A DNA stretch of 64,000 nucleotides from Tamilnaduibacter salinus (GCF_003096655.1 NZ_QEKQ01000006.1:124001-188000), one strand, 5' to 3'; shown: positions 36,723-45,500, numbered from the stretch's first letter. Notes: generated from the letters alone by a model not told the origin. Numbers and translations: made by a program.

Positions 36723-36760
36723 AAAAAACCGGGCAGAGGGGCGCTTTACGCCTCCTGCCA
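36723..36760 (-). terminator. Rho-independent terminator of the acidic-repeat gene
   Basis: On the minus strand GGCAGGAGGCG, loop TAAAG and CGCCCCTCTGCC form an imperfect stem, followed after CGG by TTTTTT. It lies just beyond the acidic-repeat gene stop and may also serve the converging NUDIX gene. Confidence 0.6.
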
Positions 36761-36812
36761 GGTCAAGGAGTTCATAACGAGATGGGCCCCGAGCCTCACC
36801 CGGGAAAACGCG

Positions 36813-37028
36813 TTACCAGCTGTCGCCAGCGTGTTCGTCCGATTCGTCCTCGGCTTCCTCGCCCGCATGCTCATCGGACTCTTCCTCGGCTTCTTCGCCG
36901 GCATGCTCATCACCGCTTTCGGTTTCCACCGCATCACCACCGTGCTCATCGGCCGCCATCACCGGACCGGTCATGGCCAGGCCTGCGACGAAGGCGAGCA
37001 GCGCGAGGATGTATCGAAACTGTCTCAT
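36813..37028 (-). CDS. Small exported acidic repeat protein
   Basis: A 71-residue protein; GAGGAGA precedes the ATG at 37028. A signal peptide (cleavage after PVMA, about residue 25) leaves a 46-residue mature peptide that is almost only Glu, Asp, Ala, His, Gly and Ser. It consists of 12-residue repeats: DEHAGEEAEEES, DEHAGEEAEDES and a truncated DEHAGDSW. The DNA repeats too, so slippage expansion is likely. It could bind cations or metals in the periplasm, but no family is recognised. A terminator follows. Confidence 0.65.
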   Translation of the reverse strand: MRQFRYILALLAFVAGLAMTGPVMAADEHGGDAVETESGDEHAGEEAEEESDEHAGEEAEDESDEHAGDSW

Positions 37029-37203
37029 GGGTCTCTCCTCGTTTTTGTCATTCATGTCCCCGAAGGGCGCGCCCGCAACGCGACATTGGGAGCACACCGT
37101 GCGCCCTCCGGCTGGCACTTCAAGGGTCTGGTCCCGACAACCTGCGGCCACCCGCGACAATCAGAACCTCACTAGCTCTTACGTTGTGACGGCCATACAG
37201 GTT

Positions 37204-38007
37204 TCACAATGACCGTTCCGGGTTGGCCTGATTCTGGTTTCGCGGCGTCAGCGGCTCGGTCAGCCAGGTGGCGAGTGACAGGTAATCATCACGCCCTTCC
37301 GACAACCCCAGTTCTTTCATTTCCTCCGCGTCCGGCTCCTGATAGGTGCCGAACAAGCGGTCCCAGATAATAAAGATGGTGGCAAAATTGGCGTCGCCAG
37401 TCCGCCGCTTCACCGTGTGGTGGCTGGTGTGGAACCGGGGCGTGACGATCACCCAGCGCAGCAGACGCTCCCAGCGGTCCGGAAAATCGATGTTCGAATG
37501 ATGGAACTGGCTGGCCAGACTCACGGCGATCTCGAACGCGACGAACCCCACGACCGACGGTCCCCAGAGTGCAATCCACACCAGCTTCACGAAGAACGAG
37601 ATGAACAGCTCGCCCGGGTGAAACCGCAGGGCGGTGGTCACATCCACATGGGTGTCGACGTGATGCACCTTGTGGAACCGCCAGAGTAGTCCGACGCGGT
37701 GATTGAAGCGGTGCCACCAGTAGTCGAACATGTCCAGCACGATGATCGTGGCCACGATGCCGCCAATGCCGCTGTAGCCGATGATCGGCGCCAGCCCCCA
37801 GCCCTGCTGGAACACATACTCAGTCCAGTACAGGAAGGGAGCCAGCAGGACCACGCGAAGCAGGACGGTGTTCACCACCGCCACAGTGGCGTGCATACGC
37901 AGGCGCTTGCCCCGCGCATCCTGCCATGGGCGCGCACTCATCAGTCCTTCCAGCAGGAAGAACAGGGCGAACCCGGCCAGGAAGACGGGAAGCTTCACGT
38001 CATCCAT
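37204..38007 (-). CDS. Sterol desaturase/fatty acid hydroxylase family protein
   Basis: A 267-residue integral membrane di-iron enzyme. The histidine boxes HRFNH, HKVHH, HHSN and HTSHH are in family order, between about five membrane helices. Members hydroxylate or desaturate lipids, sterols, carotenoids or alkyl chains using O2; the substrate here is unknown. The gene ends in a charged tail. It lies 17 bases downstream of the orphan lipoprotein-like gene, so the two are likely co-transcribed. Confidence 0.87.
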   Translation of the reverse strand: MDDVKLPVFLAGFALFFLLEGLMSARPWQDARGKRLRMHATVAVVNTVLLRVVLLAPFLYWTEYVFQQGWGLAPIIGYSGIGGIVATIIVLDMFDYWWHRFNHRVGLLWRFHKVHHVDTHVDVTTALRFHPGELFISFFVKLVWIALWGPSVVGFVAFEIAVSLASQFHHSNIDFPDRWERLLRWVIVTPRFHTSHHTVKRRTGDANFATIFIIWDRLFGTYQEPDAEEMKELGLSEGRDDYLSLATWLTEPLTPRNQNQANPERSL

Positions 38008-38024
38008 CGCTGCCCCTCCACCAT

Positions 38025-38561
38025 TTACCGGAGGAGATTGATCCGGTCGTTGACGAAATTATAGCGCGGCTGCTGACGCCATTCGCCGCCCTCATGCACC
38101 GGCAGTTTGTGCACGTTCTCCTCGTAGACCACCAGCTCGCCGTCATGCATCTGCAGCCAGAAGTCCAGATCGTAGGTCTTGTACGGGTTACCGACGGCGG
38201 CGAAGTTCGTACAGGCGAAATAGTGTCCGCCGCCCATGGTGCGCACCGGGTCGTGGATTGTCTGGAACTGAAGCGCCAACGTCTGGCTGGTGCGCGGGTC
38301 GGTGATCTCGAATACGCCGGGATTACCATGCTCTGTGCGCTTCTGGATGTGCTTGCGCATGGCCGCCTTGATATCGTTGGCGGTGAAAGGGCGTGCTTCT
38401 TCCGACTGCTCTTTCGCCGGCGGTTCGTAGTCCGCCGCGCTCACCATTTTGCTGTCCTCATCGGCCGGTTCACTGGTGCAGCGAGCCAGAGCCAGCACCA
38501 ACAGGACCGGCAACAGGATCAGCCCCTTGCGTAAGAGCCACAGGCTTCGATCGTTTGTCAT
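38025..38561 (-). CDS. Envelope protein of unknown function, possible lipoprotein
   Basis: A 178-residue protein from the ATG at 38561, which has GGAGAGGAG upstream. An N-terminal hydrophobic stretch (LLRKGLILLPVLLVLALARC) ends in a cysteine, but Arg at the position before it is not a normal lipobox, so lipid attachment is doubtful. The body has FTANDIKAAMRKHIQKRT and strands around HYFACTNFAAVGNPYKTYDLDFWLQMHD, given in part. No family recognised. It is upstream of the desaturase-like gene in the same direction. Confidence 0.65.
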   Translation of the reverse strand: MTNDRSLWLLRKGLILLPVLLVLALARCTSEPADEDSKMVSAADYEPPAKEQSEEARPFTANDIKAAMRKHIQKRTEHGNPGVFEITDPRTSQTLALQFQTIHDPVRTMGGGHYFACTNFAAVGNPYKTYDLDFWLQMHDGELVVYEENVHKLPVHEGGEWRQQPRYNFVNDRINLLR

Positions 38562-38795
38562 TATTCTGCTCTCCTCTCCCGACACCCCTGCCACAACAAG
38601 GGCGCGCAACCATCACTTTACGCCGCTGATCAGATCTCAACCAACCCGGCGCTGGTGTTCTCAGTGGGGTTGTACGGTCGGGAGTCGGATTTGGGTGCAG
38701 CGGTCGGTGAAATCCACTCAAAATGGACCGCGAACCAAGTGAGAACAGCGGCGAGGAAATCCGACCGCCCCGTCTGGAGCGGCCAGACGGGAGGG
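38562..38795. other. Non-coding gap with a 9-bp hairpin
   Basis: No gene seen. CCCGTCTGG-AGCGG-CCAGACGGG (38769-38791) is a perfect 9-bp stem just beyond the Bcr/CflA stop, suitable as an mRNA 3' end, but no T-run follows on the minus strand. GTCGGATTT/AAATCCGAC (about 38689 and 38757) is a further short inverted pair. Confidence 0.5.
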
Positions 38796-40007
38796 TTAGA
38801 TGGCGCCTTCGGTCCGGGCAGGTTGTTCACGGCCACGACGCACGGCCCGGGGTGCCCCGACCGCCAGAACCGTCGCCCCGACAGACCCGACCATCATCAT
38901 TCCCACAATGGGCGTGAGGGTGTGGGCACCGATGCTCGCCGAGATGGCGCTGATAGCCCCGGCGATGGTGAACTGCGTACCACCGAGCAGGGCCGAGGCG
39001 GTGCCGCCCAGATGGGGGAAATACTCCAGCGCGTTGGCCATGTTGTTGGGGATGATGGCGCCCATGCAGCCGACCGAGGCGATGACAAACCCGGCGAACA
39101 CGTACCAGGGCGCACCGAGCGAGGCGGCGATCATCACGCCAAAGATCGCCAGACACTGGATCACGACCAGCGTGCGAAGGATGTCCACCGATTCGAACCG
39201 CTTGAGCAGGGCCCGGTTCAGGAGGTTCAGTGTGGCCATGGCCGCCACGTTGGAGGCGAACAGCGCCGAGAAGCCGGTTTTCGTCAGGCCGAACCATTCC
39301 TGATAGATGAATGACGCGTGGGTGATGAACACCATCATCACACTGAACGACAGGGCCTGAATCCCAATAAAGCGCATCGTCAGCGGATGGCGCAGCACCT
39401 GCCAGTAGTTCGTGACCAGTGTTGCAACCGGCGTATGAATCGGCTCATGTTTCGGCAGACGCCGGAACAGCAGCAGATTGAGCGTGATCGCCAGCAATAC
39501 CGCGTACCCGGTCAGGAACAGGAAGATCAGGGACCAGTCCCCGATGGTCAGCAGCAGGGTGCCCAGTGACGGCGCCACCGCGGGAGCGACAAACATCACC
39601 AGCCCGATCAGGCCGAACAGGCGCGCGGCATCCTGCCCGTGGCTCTGGTCCCGCACAATCGCGGGCACGGAAACGGCACAGAAGGCGCCCCCGATGCCCT
39701 GCACAATCCGCCATCCCAGCAGCTCCGCCAGCGTGCCGGCCTGGGACACCATGAGCGCCGATAACGCGAACACGGTCAGCCCAGCCATCAGAACCCCCCT
39801 TCGGCCATAGCGATCTGACAGAGGACCACCCACGAGCTGTGCCAGACCCAGCGTCGATACATAGGCGCTGAGACTCAGACCCACATCCGCCTGCGTAACG
39901 CCCAGCGCGGCCGCGATATCCGGAAAGGCGGGCAGGTAGGCATCCAATGCCAGCGGGCCCAGCGCGACAGTCATACCGAGAAGGATGGCCAGTTGAAGGT
40001 GAGGCAT
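38796..40007 (-). CDS. Bcr/CflA family drug efflux MFS transporter
   Basis: A 403-residue major facilitator with 12 predicted helices. The N-terminal LGPLALDAYLPAFPDIAAALG and motif A LVGGPLSDRYGRRGVLMAG fit the drug/proton antiporter Bcr/CflA group (TIGR00710), which exports bicyclomycin, chloramphenicol-like compounds or sulfonamides, and cysteine in some cases. The C-terminal tail ends in a basic stretch. It stands alone, divergent from the DUF4442 gene. Substrate is inferred only at family level. Confidence 0.87.
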   Translation of the reverse strand: MPHLQLAILLGMTVALGPLALDAYLPAFPDIAAALGVTQADVGLSLSAYVSTLGLAQLVGGPLSDRYGRRGVLMAGLTVFALSALMVSQAGTLAELLGWRIVQGIGGAFCAVSVPAIVRDQSHGQDAARLFGLIGLVMFVAPAVAPSLGTLLLTIGDWSLIFLFLTGYAVLLAITLNLLLFRRLPKHEPIHTPVATLVTNYWQVLRHPLTMRFIGIQALSFSVMMVFITHASFIYQEWFGLTKTGFSALFASNVAAMATLNLLNRALLKRFESVDILRTLVVIQCLAIFGVMIAASLGAPWYVFAGFVIASVGCMGAIIPNNMANALEYFPHLGGTASALLGGTQFTIAGAISAISASIGAHTLTPIVGMMMVGSVGATVLAVGAPRAVRRGREQPARTEGAI

Positions 40008-40163
40008 GAGGGACTCCTGTCAGAACGACGCGAGCCGGCTGCCGATCCGGAGAGCCGGAGGATTCAAACGGTCGTATGAATTCAGTACCATGAGGGGCGT
40101 CGCGTTCGGTTAGCTCGCGACATTTTCACCCAGTCTACTCATAGATAACCAAGGTGTCTGTTG

Positions 40164-40637
40164 ATGAATGCCACTATCCGACGCTGGTTCGCCACGGCCG
40201 GCGCCATGCGCAAAGCACTCAATGTGTTCGGCCCCTACGTCGGTGCCGGCGTGAAAATCACCCACATTGAGGACGATTTCAGTTCGGCGACGGTGACCAT
40301 GCGCCAGCGCTGGTTCAACACCAACTATGTGGGCACACACTTTGGAGGTTCGCTCTACAGCATGGTCGATCCCATGTACATGCTGCTGCTCATGCGGCGG
40401 CTGGGGAACGATTACATCGTCTGGGACAAGTCGGCGAGCATCGACTTCCTGCGCCCCGGGCGGGGCACGGTCACGGCCCATTTCGAGCTGACGGACGACC
40501 GCGTCGACGCGATCCGAAAGGCAGCCGCAAACGGTGACAAGCAGTTACCGGAGTGGACAGTGGCAATTACCGACGAGGAGGGAGAGGTGGTCGCCCGCGT
40601 TCACAAGACGCTCTACGTGCGCCTGAAGCGGGCGTGA
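40164..40637 (+). CDS. DUF4442 hot-dog fold protein (possible thioesterase)
   Basis: A 157-residue single-domain protein. The central NYVGTHFGGSLYSMVDPMYMLL segment and IVWDKSASIDFLRPGRGTV fit DUF4442, a hot-dog-fold family related to acyl-CoA thioesterases. AAGGTG precedes the ATG at 40164; a TTG at 40161 is an alternative. No operon partner. It converges on a small orphan gene only eight bases away. Confidence 0.8.
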   Translation: MNATIRRWFATAGAMRKALNVFGPYVGAGVKITHIEDDFSSATVTMRQRWFNTNYVGTHFGGSLYSMVDPMYMLLLMRRLGNDYIVWDKSASIDFLRPGRGTVTAHFELTDDRVDAIRKAAANGDKQLPEWTVAITDEEGEVVARVHKTLYVRLKRA

Positions 40638-40645
40638 CAGACCAG

Positions 40646-40834
40646 CTACTCCGGAGAGGAATCGGGCGCGAGCATCGCCACAAACTGACGTGCCGCTTCG
40701 AAGGTGCTGAAACTGTGGAGGGTCTCGCGGCCATCAATTTCGACGAGGTAGACCCGGCCCTCGCTGGACTCATCCGCCCGGGAAACGATCCGGAGCAGAT
40801 CCTGTTCAAGTAGCACTTCCTGCGTTACTGCCAT
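40646..40834 (-). CDS. Small cytoplasmic orphan protein
   Basis: A 62-residue protein. The ATG at 40834 has AGGAT eight bases before it. It seems a compact beta-beta-alpha unit (RVYLVEIDGRETLHSFSTFEAARQFVAML) with no signal or membrane segment. The order of strands and the STFEAARQFV helix suggest a small binding domain, but I recognise no family. A frame extending to 40981 lacks a ribosome-binding site and is not preferred. Confidence 0.5.
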   Translation of the reverse strand: MAVTQEVLLEQDLLRIVSRADESSEGRVYLVEIDGRETLHSFSTFEAARQFVAMLAPDSSPE

Positions 40835-41200
40835 GGACGCAATCCTGATGGGGGCGTGGTTGTTGTTATCGAAACGGACTGTCGGCACACGACCGACATG
40901 TCCACTATGAACCATAACGAACCGGCTCACCCGGGACGAGCGACAGTCTTTGAAATACTGCACAAACGTACCAAGCGACACGTGCGGAACGGTGCTTGAG
41001 GGTGATTTTGGCCCGAAATGGGATCACTATTGATTTTTTGGGCCACAGTCCGTAAAAAAATGCCGTCGCCATGGAACCGGCTGACAGCGCCCGATTTCCC
41101 CCGAACGCTTTCGGCAGTGGCGGTATCGGACTATTGTTGACAGGTAAACCAATGACAAAGGCAGGGTCGGACGCCTGCCCCAATAAACCAGGAGCATTCC
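40835..41200. other. Non-coding divergent region before the ABC transporter genes
   Basis: No gene seen in 366 bases. TGTCGG-CACACGA-CCGACA (40880-40898) is a palindrome upstream of the small orphan. A TTGACA lies at 41137-41142 but without a good -10 at normal spacing. GGCAGG ... CCTGCC (about 41160-41179) is a short hairpin 20 bases before the ATPase start. Confidence 0.5.
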
Positions 41201-41992
41201 ATGGCCGATGACAGTGCCCCGCTTGTATGCCGGGACATCCACAAATCGTTCGGGGATACCGAGGTCCTCAAGGGCCTGGATCTGGAAACCCGCAAGGGCG
41301 ATGTGGTGTCGATGATCGGCAGCTCCGGCTCCGGCAAGAGCACCTTCCTGCGCTGTATCAACCTGCTTGAGACCCCGACGGCCGGCGACGTCATCCTTCA
41401 TGGCGAGCCCCTGAGATTCAAACACAACCGCAAAGGCCTCCGCGTTCCGGCGGATCAGCGCCAGGTGGAACGCGTCCGGGCGAAGCTCTCCATGGTGTTC
41501 CAGAGCTTCAACCTCTGGTCCCACATGACCGTTCTGGAAAACATCATCGAGGCGCCGGTCCACGTCCTGAAGGTTCCGAAAAAGGAAGCAATCGAGCGGG
41601 CGGAAGCCTACCTCCACAAGGTGGGCATCTACGAGCGCAAGGATTACTACCCGGCCCAGATGTCCGGCGGTCAGCAGCAGCGGGCAGCCATTGCCCGGGC
41701 CCTGGCAATGGAGCCGGAGGTCATGCTGTTCGACGAGCCCACCTCCGCCCTGGACCCGGAACTGGTCGGTGAGGTGCTTCGGGTGATGCAGGATCTGGCC
41801 GAAGAGGGGCGCACGATGATTGTGGTGACCCATGAAATGGCATTCGCCCGGGACGTGTCGAATCAGGTGATGTTCCTGCACGAGGGGCAGATCGAGGAGC
41901 AGGGAACACCGGATCAGGTGTTCAACAACCCCTCCTCGGAGCGTATGAAGCAGTTCCTGACCCCCAACTTTCAGCAGAGGTCGACGGCGTGA
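41201..41992 (+). CDS. aotP: Basic amino acid ABC transporter ATP-binding protein
   Basis: A 263-residue ATPase of the HisP/AotP group. Walker [11 protein letters not shown]-loop [13 protein letters not shown], signature [15 protein letters not shown], Walker [16 protein letters not shown] and the H-loop VVTHEM are intact. The long insertion between Walker A and Q-loop ([23 protein letters not shown], seen in part) is typical of HisP-type proteins for histidine, lysine, arginine and ornithine. It precedes a binding-protein gene and two permeases, and astE ends the cluster. Arginine/ornithine as substrate is inferred from that. Confidence 0.88.
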   Translation: MADDSAPLVCRDIHKSFGDTEVLKGLDLETRKGDVVSMIGSSGSGKSTFLRCINLLETPTAGDVILHGEPLRFKHNRKGLRVPADQRQVERVRAKLSMVFQSFNLWSHMTVLENIIEAPVHVLKVPKKEAIERAEAYLHKVGIYERKDYYPAQMSGGQQQRAAIARALAMEPEVMLFDEPTSALDPELVGEVLRVMQDLAEEGRTMIVVTHEMAFARDVSNQVMFLHEGQIEEQGTPDQVFNNPSSERMKQFLTPNFQQRSTA

Positions 41993-42002
41993 CGTCTCAA
42001 CC

Positions 42003-42018
42003 TGGCCCGATGCCTGCT
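42003..42018 (+). promoter_or_regulatory. Candidate sigma-54 promoter before the binding-protein gene
   Basis: TGGCCCG, four bases, then CTGCT gives the GG-N10-GC spacing, with 10 of 12 fixed consensus positions matched. It begins 11 bases after the ATPase stop and about 125 bases before the binding-protein start. The sigma-54 control of argT in enteric bacteria is a precedent. No NtrC-type site was found upstream, so this is tentative. Confidence 0.4.
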
Positions 42019-42143
42019 AGGCTTTCCCAAGATTCGTCCAATGCGTTCCGTCTTTCCGGACGCATGGCGTTTCCGGCGGTGTGTCTGCACCGCCGAATTC
42101 CATCAACACAGTTGATAAAAAGTAAAACGACGGAGTTTCTGAC
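42019..42143 (+). promoter_or_regulatory. Structured leader of the binding-protein gene
   Basis: Two possible hairpins: TGCGTTCCG ... CGGACGCA (imperfect, about 42040-42065) and GGCGGTG-TGTCTG-CACCGCC (about 42074-42093). They may mark the 5' end of a separate binding-protein transcript or an internal processing site. A GGAG ribosome-binding site precedes the ATG. Confidence 0.4.
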
Positions 42144-42896
42144 ATGAAAAAACTGCTGATTGCCGCGGGTTGCATCCTGGCCATGATGGCTGGCATGGCC
42201 CAGGCGCAGGACCGCCCGCTGCGGATTGCCTTTGATGTGCCCTACGAACCGTTCGAGTACAAGACACCCGACGGTGAGCTGACCGGCTTCGAGGTCGAGC
42301 TGGCGCGCGCCATGTGCGAGGAAATGGGGCGTGAGTGTGAATTCGTGATCCAGGCTTGGGACGGCATCATTCCCGGGCTGCTGGCCCGGAAGTACGATCT
42401 CATCATGTCGTCCATGTCCATCACCGAAGACCGCGCCAAGCGTGTGCTGTTCTCCGAGCCCTACTACATCACGCCGGGCGCCTGGTTCGGCAAGATGAAG
42501 ACCAAAGTGGACGTCACCGACATGTCCGCGATGGAGGGCAAAGTCGTGGGTGTTCAACGCGGGACCACCATGGACAATTACGTCACCGAGAACATGAGTG
42601 ACGTGGTGGACATCAAGCGCTACACCACCGCCGATGACATGGTACTGGACCTGGAAAGTGATCGCCTGGACCTGACCTTCGTGGATTATCCGGTCGGCGA
42701 GGAGTACTTCCTGAGTGAAGACAACTACAAGGTGGTTGGCGAGCCGGTGAAGCTCGGCAAGGGCGTGGCCGTTGCCATGCGCAAGCGCGACACCGAGCTG
42801 GCGGAGAAAATCAACGCCGCGCTGAAGACGCTCAAGAATGATGGCACGTACGACACCATCATGGACAAGTACTTCGACTACAACATCAAGATGTAA
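42144..42896 (+). CDS. aotJ: Periplasmic basic amino acid-binding protein
   Basis: A 250-residue family 3 solute-binding protein with a signal peptide (cleavage after MAQA, about residue 22). The DRPLRIAFDVPYEPFEY start, DGELTGFEVELARAMCEEMG and WDGIIPGLLARKYDLIMSSMSITEDRAKRV, seen in parts, are diagnostic of HisJ/ArgT/AotJ-like proteins. It would capture arginine, ornithine or lysine in the periplasm and deliver it to the permeases encoded next. A GC-rich hairpin follows its stop. Confidence 0.88.
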   Translation: MKKLLIAAGCILAMMAGMAQAQDRPLRIAFDVPYEPFEYKTPDGELTGFEVELARAMCEEMGRECEFVIQAWDGIIPGLLARKYDLIMSSMSITEDRAKRVLFSEPYYITPGAWFGKMKTKVDVTDMSAMEGKVVGVQRGTTMDNYVTENMSDVVDIKRYTTADDMVLDLESDRLDLTFVDYPVGEEYFLSEDNYKVVGEPVKLGKGVAVAMRKRDTELAEKINAALKTLKNDGTYDTIMDKYFDYNIKM

Positions 42897-42906
42897 ACCA
42901 CTCCCC

Positions 42907-42929
42907 GGGGCCGGCCTTGTGCCGGCCCC
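42907..42929 (+). other. Intercistronic hairpin after the binding-protein gene
   Basis: GGGGCCGGC (42907-42915), loop CTTGT, GCCGGCCCC (42921-42929): a perfect 9-bp GC stem without a T-run. Placed between the binding-protein and permease genes, it would stabilise the upstream mRNA or reduce read-through, giving more binding protein than permease. Confidence 0.7.
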
Positions 42930-42953
42930 GCACCGTCACGGATCACTGCGTCC

Positions 42954-43658
42954 ATGCTCGATTTTCATGGCTATGGCCCGGAGCTGCTCCGGGGCGCTCT
43001 CGTCACCACCGAACTGGCATTCGCCTCGCTGGCGCTGGCCCTGGGTATCGGCCTCCTCGGTGCCTCGGCGAAGCTGTCCGGCAGTCGCTCGGCCAAGGGC
43101 ATTGCCACCTTCTACACCACCGTCATTCGCGGCATCCCCGACCTGGTCATGATGATGCTGTTCTACTATGGCGGGCAGGTGCTGATGAACCGGCTGTCCG
43201 ACTATCTGTACTACAACTACGAAATCGATTTCTTTGTTCAGTTCGACCCGTTCATTTCCGGCGTTCTGACCATCGGACTGATCTTCGGCGCCTATATGAC
43301 AGAAACCTTCCGTGGCGCCTTCCTGGCCGTGGACAGCGGTCAGATCGAAGCCGGACGTGCCTATGGCATGAGCCGGGTCCAGATCTTCTTCCGCATCATG
43401 TTTCCACAGATGCTGCGCCACGCCCTGCCCGGGCTGGGCAACAACTGGCAGGTGCTGCTCAAGACCACCGCGCTGGTCTCCATCATCGGCCTGTCGGACA
43501 TGGTCCGCATCGCGGAACAGGCCAGTAAGGCCGAGCACGAACCCTTCAAATTCTTCATTCCGGTGGCGGCCATGTACCTGACGCTGACCGCCATTTCGGA
43601 ACTGGCCATCAAATGGCTGAACAAACGCGCCAATGTCGGCGTTGCGGGAGGCGCCTGA
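42954..43658 (+). CDS. aotQ: Basic amino acid ABC transporter permease (HisQ type)
   Basis: A 234-residue permease with about five membrane helices. The EAA loop is clear (ETFRGAFLAVDSGQIEAGRAYGMSRVQIF), and the TVIRGIPDLVMMMLFYYGGQ segment fits HisQ/AotQ. It pairs with the following HisM-type permease to form the membrane channel. Stop and next start are three bases apart, indicating coupled expression. Confidence 0.88.
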   Translation: MLDFHGYGPELLRGALVTTELAFASLALALGIGLLGASAKLSGSRSAKGIATFYTTVIRGIPDLVMMMLFYYGGQVLMNRLSDYLYYNYEIDFFVQFDPFISGVLTIGLIFGAYMTETFRGAFLAVDSGQIEAGRAYGMSRVQIFFRIMFPQMLRHALPGLGNNWQVLLKTTALVSIIGLSDMVRIAEQASKAEHEPFKFFIPVAAMYLTLTAISELAIKWLNKRANVGVAGGA

Positions 43659-43661
43659 ACC

Positions 43662-44384
43662 ATGCCTGAATTTCTCGCCGACCTGCTGAACCAGAACGCC
43701 ATCTTTACCGCCACAACGGTCGGTCACTACTGGGATGGCCTGGTCACAACCGTTCAGCTCGTTTTCCTGTCGCTGGTCATTGGCCTGCTTCTGGCCGTGC
43801 CGCTGGCGATCCTGAGAACGGTCAAGAACCCCTTTGTTTCCGGCCCGGTGTGGCTGTACACCTACATCTTCCGGGGCACGCCACTGCTGATCCAGCTCTA
43901 CATCATCTATTACGGCATCGGGCAGATTGACGGCATCCAGGACACCTTCTGGTGGGACATCTTCCGGGAGCCCTTCTACCCGGCCCTGCTGGCGTTCACC
44001 CTCAACACAGCGGCCTACACCACGGAAATCATCCGCGGCGCGCTGGTGGCGACACCCCACGGCGAGATCGAAGCGGCACAGGCCTACGGCATGTCCTGGC
44101 TGCTGCGCATGCGCCGAATCATCCTGCCCAGCGCCTTCCGCCGGGCTTTGCAGGCGTACAGCAATGAGGTCATCTTCATGCTCCACGCCAGCGCCATCGC
44201 CAGCGTGGTGACCATTGTCGACCTGACCGGCGCCGCGCGGGACATCTACTCACGGTTTTACGCCCCCTTCGTGGCGTTTATTGCCGTCGCGGTGATCTAC
44301 ATGGCGCTGACGTTCCTGATTGTTTATTGTTTCAGGCGTCTGGAGCGTCGAATGCTCCGCCACCTGAAACCACTGAATCAGTAA
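43662..44384 (+). CDS. aotM: Basic amino acid ABC transporter permease (HisM type)
   Basis: A 240-residue second permease of the HisM/AotM type, with about five membrane helices. The YIFRGTPLLIQLYIIYYGIGQ segment and EAA loop EIIRGALVATPHGEIEAAQAYGMSWLLRMRRIILP (seen in part) are typical. With HisQ-type partner, ATPase and binding protein the set is complete. It lies four bases before astE, which links uptake to catabolism. Confidence 0.88.
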   Translation: MPEFLADLLNQNAIFTATTVGHYWDGLVTTVQLVFLSLVIGLLLAVPLAILRTVKNPFVSGPVWLYTYIFRGTPLLIQLYIIYYGIGQIDGIQDTFWWDIFREPFYPALLAFTLNTAAYTTEIIRGALVATPHGEIEAAQAYGMSWLLRMRRIILPSAFRRALQAYSNEVIFMLHASAIASVVTIVDLTGAARDIYSRFYAPFVAFIAVAVIYMALTFLIVYCFRRLERRMLRHLKPLNQ

Positions 44385-44388
44385 CGCC

Positions 44389-45396
44389 ATGACCAACACC
44401 GACCTGTTCGAGGGCCACCCGGACTGGCTCAGCCACACTCTGGCCAACGCGGGCCTGCCAACGACCGTGGGCGATGTCGCGCTGCCGGATGGGGGCCGCC
44501 TGCAACGACTGGCCACCGGCGTACTTTGCGTGCACCCTGCGCAGGTGTCCGGCCCGCATACCATCCTGTCTGCTGGCGTTCACGGCAACGAAACCGCCCC
44601 CATCGAGATCCTCAACGAGCTGGTGCAGTCACTCCTGCAAGGCGACCTCACGGCCACCTGTCCGACATTGCTGATCCTCGGCAACCCACCGGCGATGGTC
44701 GCCGATCAGCGGTTCGTCACGTACAACATGAACCGGCTGTTCAGCGACGCCCATCAACACCCGGACTACAAGCCGTGCGATGAAACCGAGCGGGCCGCAC
44801 AACTGGAGCAGTTCTGCCTGGCATTCGCCGAAAGCGCGGAGCGCCTGGTGCATTACGATCTGCACACGGCCATTCGCCCCTCCCACCGGGAGAAGTTCGC
44901 GCTCTACCCCTGGGTGCCGGACCGAACCATTAGCGACGACCAGTGCCGTTTCCTGCTGGATGCGGACGTGGACACGTTACTGCTCCAGCACACCGGCGCC
45001 ACCACCTTCTCAGCCTTCACTGCGGTGGATCTGGGCGGCGAGAGCCTGACCATCGAGCTGGGCAAGGTCCGCCCCTTCGGCGAGAACAACCCTGAGGACT
45101 TCCGGGGCATCGACCGGGCCCTGCGCCGCCACCTGCGCGGCGAACCGGCGCCCGCCACCGACCGCAAACTGACCCGTTTTGAAGTCGTCCACGAGATCAT
45201 TCACACCGGCGAGGATTTCCATTTCCACGTCAGCGACGACACGCCCAACTTCACCGAATACGCCCCCGGGATCATCATCTGGGGCGACCGGACAACGGAC
45301 TACACAGTGGGCGACCGGCCGGAGGCCATTGTCTTCCCGAACCCGAAGGTGCCCAAGGGGCATCGGGTGGGGTTGATGGTGAGAGAGGTGAAGTAG
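44389..45396 (+). CDS. astE: Succinylglutamate desuccinylase AstE
   Basis: A 335-residue zinc hydrolase of the AstE/aspartoacylase family performing the last AST step: N-succinylglutamate to succinate and glutamate. The SAGVHGNETAPIEIL motif with zinc-binding HxxE, the NMNRLFSD region and VHYDLHTAIRPS (third zinc ligand) are intact. In E. coli astE ends astCADBE; here it terminates the ABC transporter operon about 6 kb from astB. The same association with the aot transporter is known for an AstE-like gene in Pseudomonas (aotO), so the paralogue AotO is an alternative reading. Confidence 0.85.
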   Translation: MTNTDLFEGHPDWLSHTLANAGLPTTVGDVALPDGGRLQRLATGVLCVHPAQVSGPHTILSAGVHGNETAPIEILNELVQSLLQGDLTATCPTLLILGNPPAMVADQRFVTYNMNRLFSDAHQHPDYKPCDETERAAQLEQFCLAFAESAERLVHYDLHTAIRPSHREKFALYPWVPDRTISDDQCRFLLDADVDTLLLQHTGATTFSAFTAVDLGGESLTIELGKVRPFGENNPEDFRGIDRALRRHLRGEPAPATDRKLTRFEVVHEIIHTGEDFHFHVSDDTPNFTEYAPGIIIWGDRTTDYTVGDRPEAIVFPNPKVPKGHRVGLMVREVK

Positions 45397-45500
45397 CCAC
45401 GGAAACCACGGAACGACACGGACAGGCGCCCTTCGGGCGCGAGGACGAGTCGCAACTCGTCACTTTTCCGTGTTTTCCGCGTCTTTCCGTGGCGAAACGA
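45397..45500. repeat. Convergent-junction inverted repeat, copy 4 (cruciform-like)
   Basis: The gap between converging astE and mdh. Left arm GCCACGGAAACCACGGAACG then ACACGGAC (45396-45423); right arm TTTTCCGTGTTTTCCGCGTC then TTTCCGTGGC (45464-45493). Between the arms stand two private hairpins, GCGCCC-TTC-GGGCGC (45426-45440) and GACGAGT-CGCA-ACTCGTC (45443-45460). The RNA would fold as a stem topped by two side loops. Confidence 0.87.

Noticed and set aside
38769-38791. 9-bp hairpin as Rho-independent terminator of the Bcr/CflA gene
   Set aside because: No T-run on the minus strand; recorded only as a hairpin.
42936-44186. 416-codon minus-strand frame opposite the permease genes
   Set aside because: Antisense to two clear permeases; high Gln/Asp/Gly content is typical of shadow frames.
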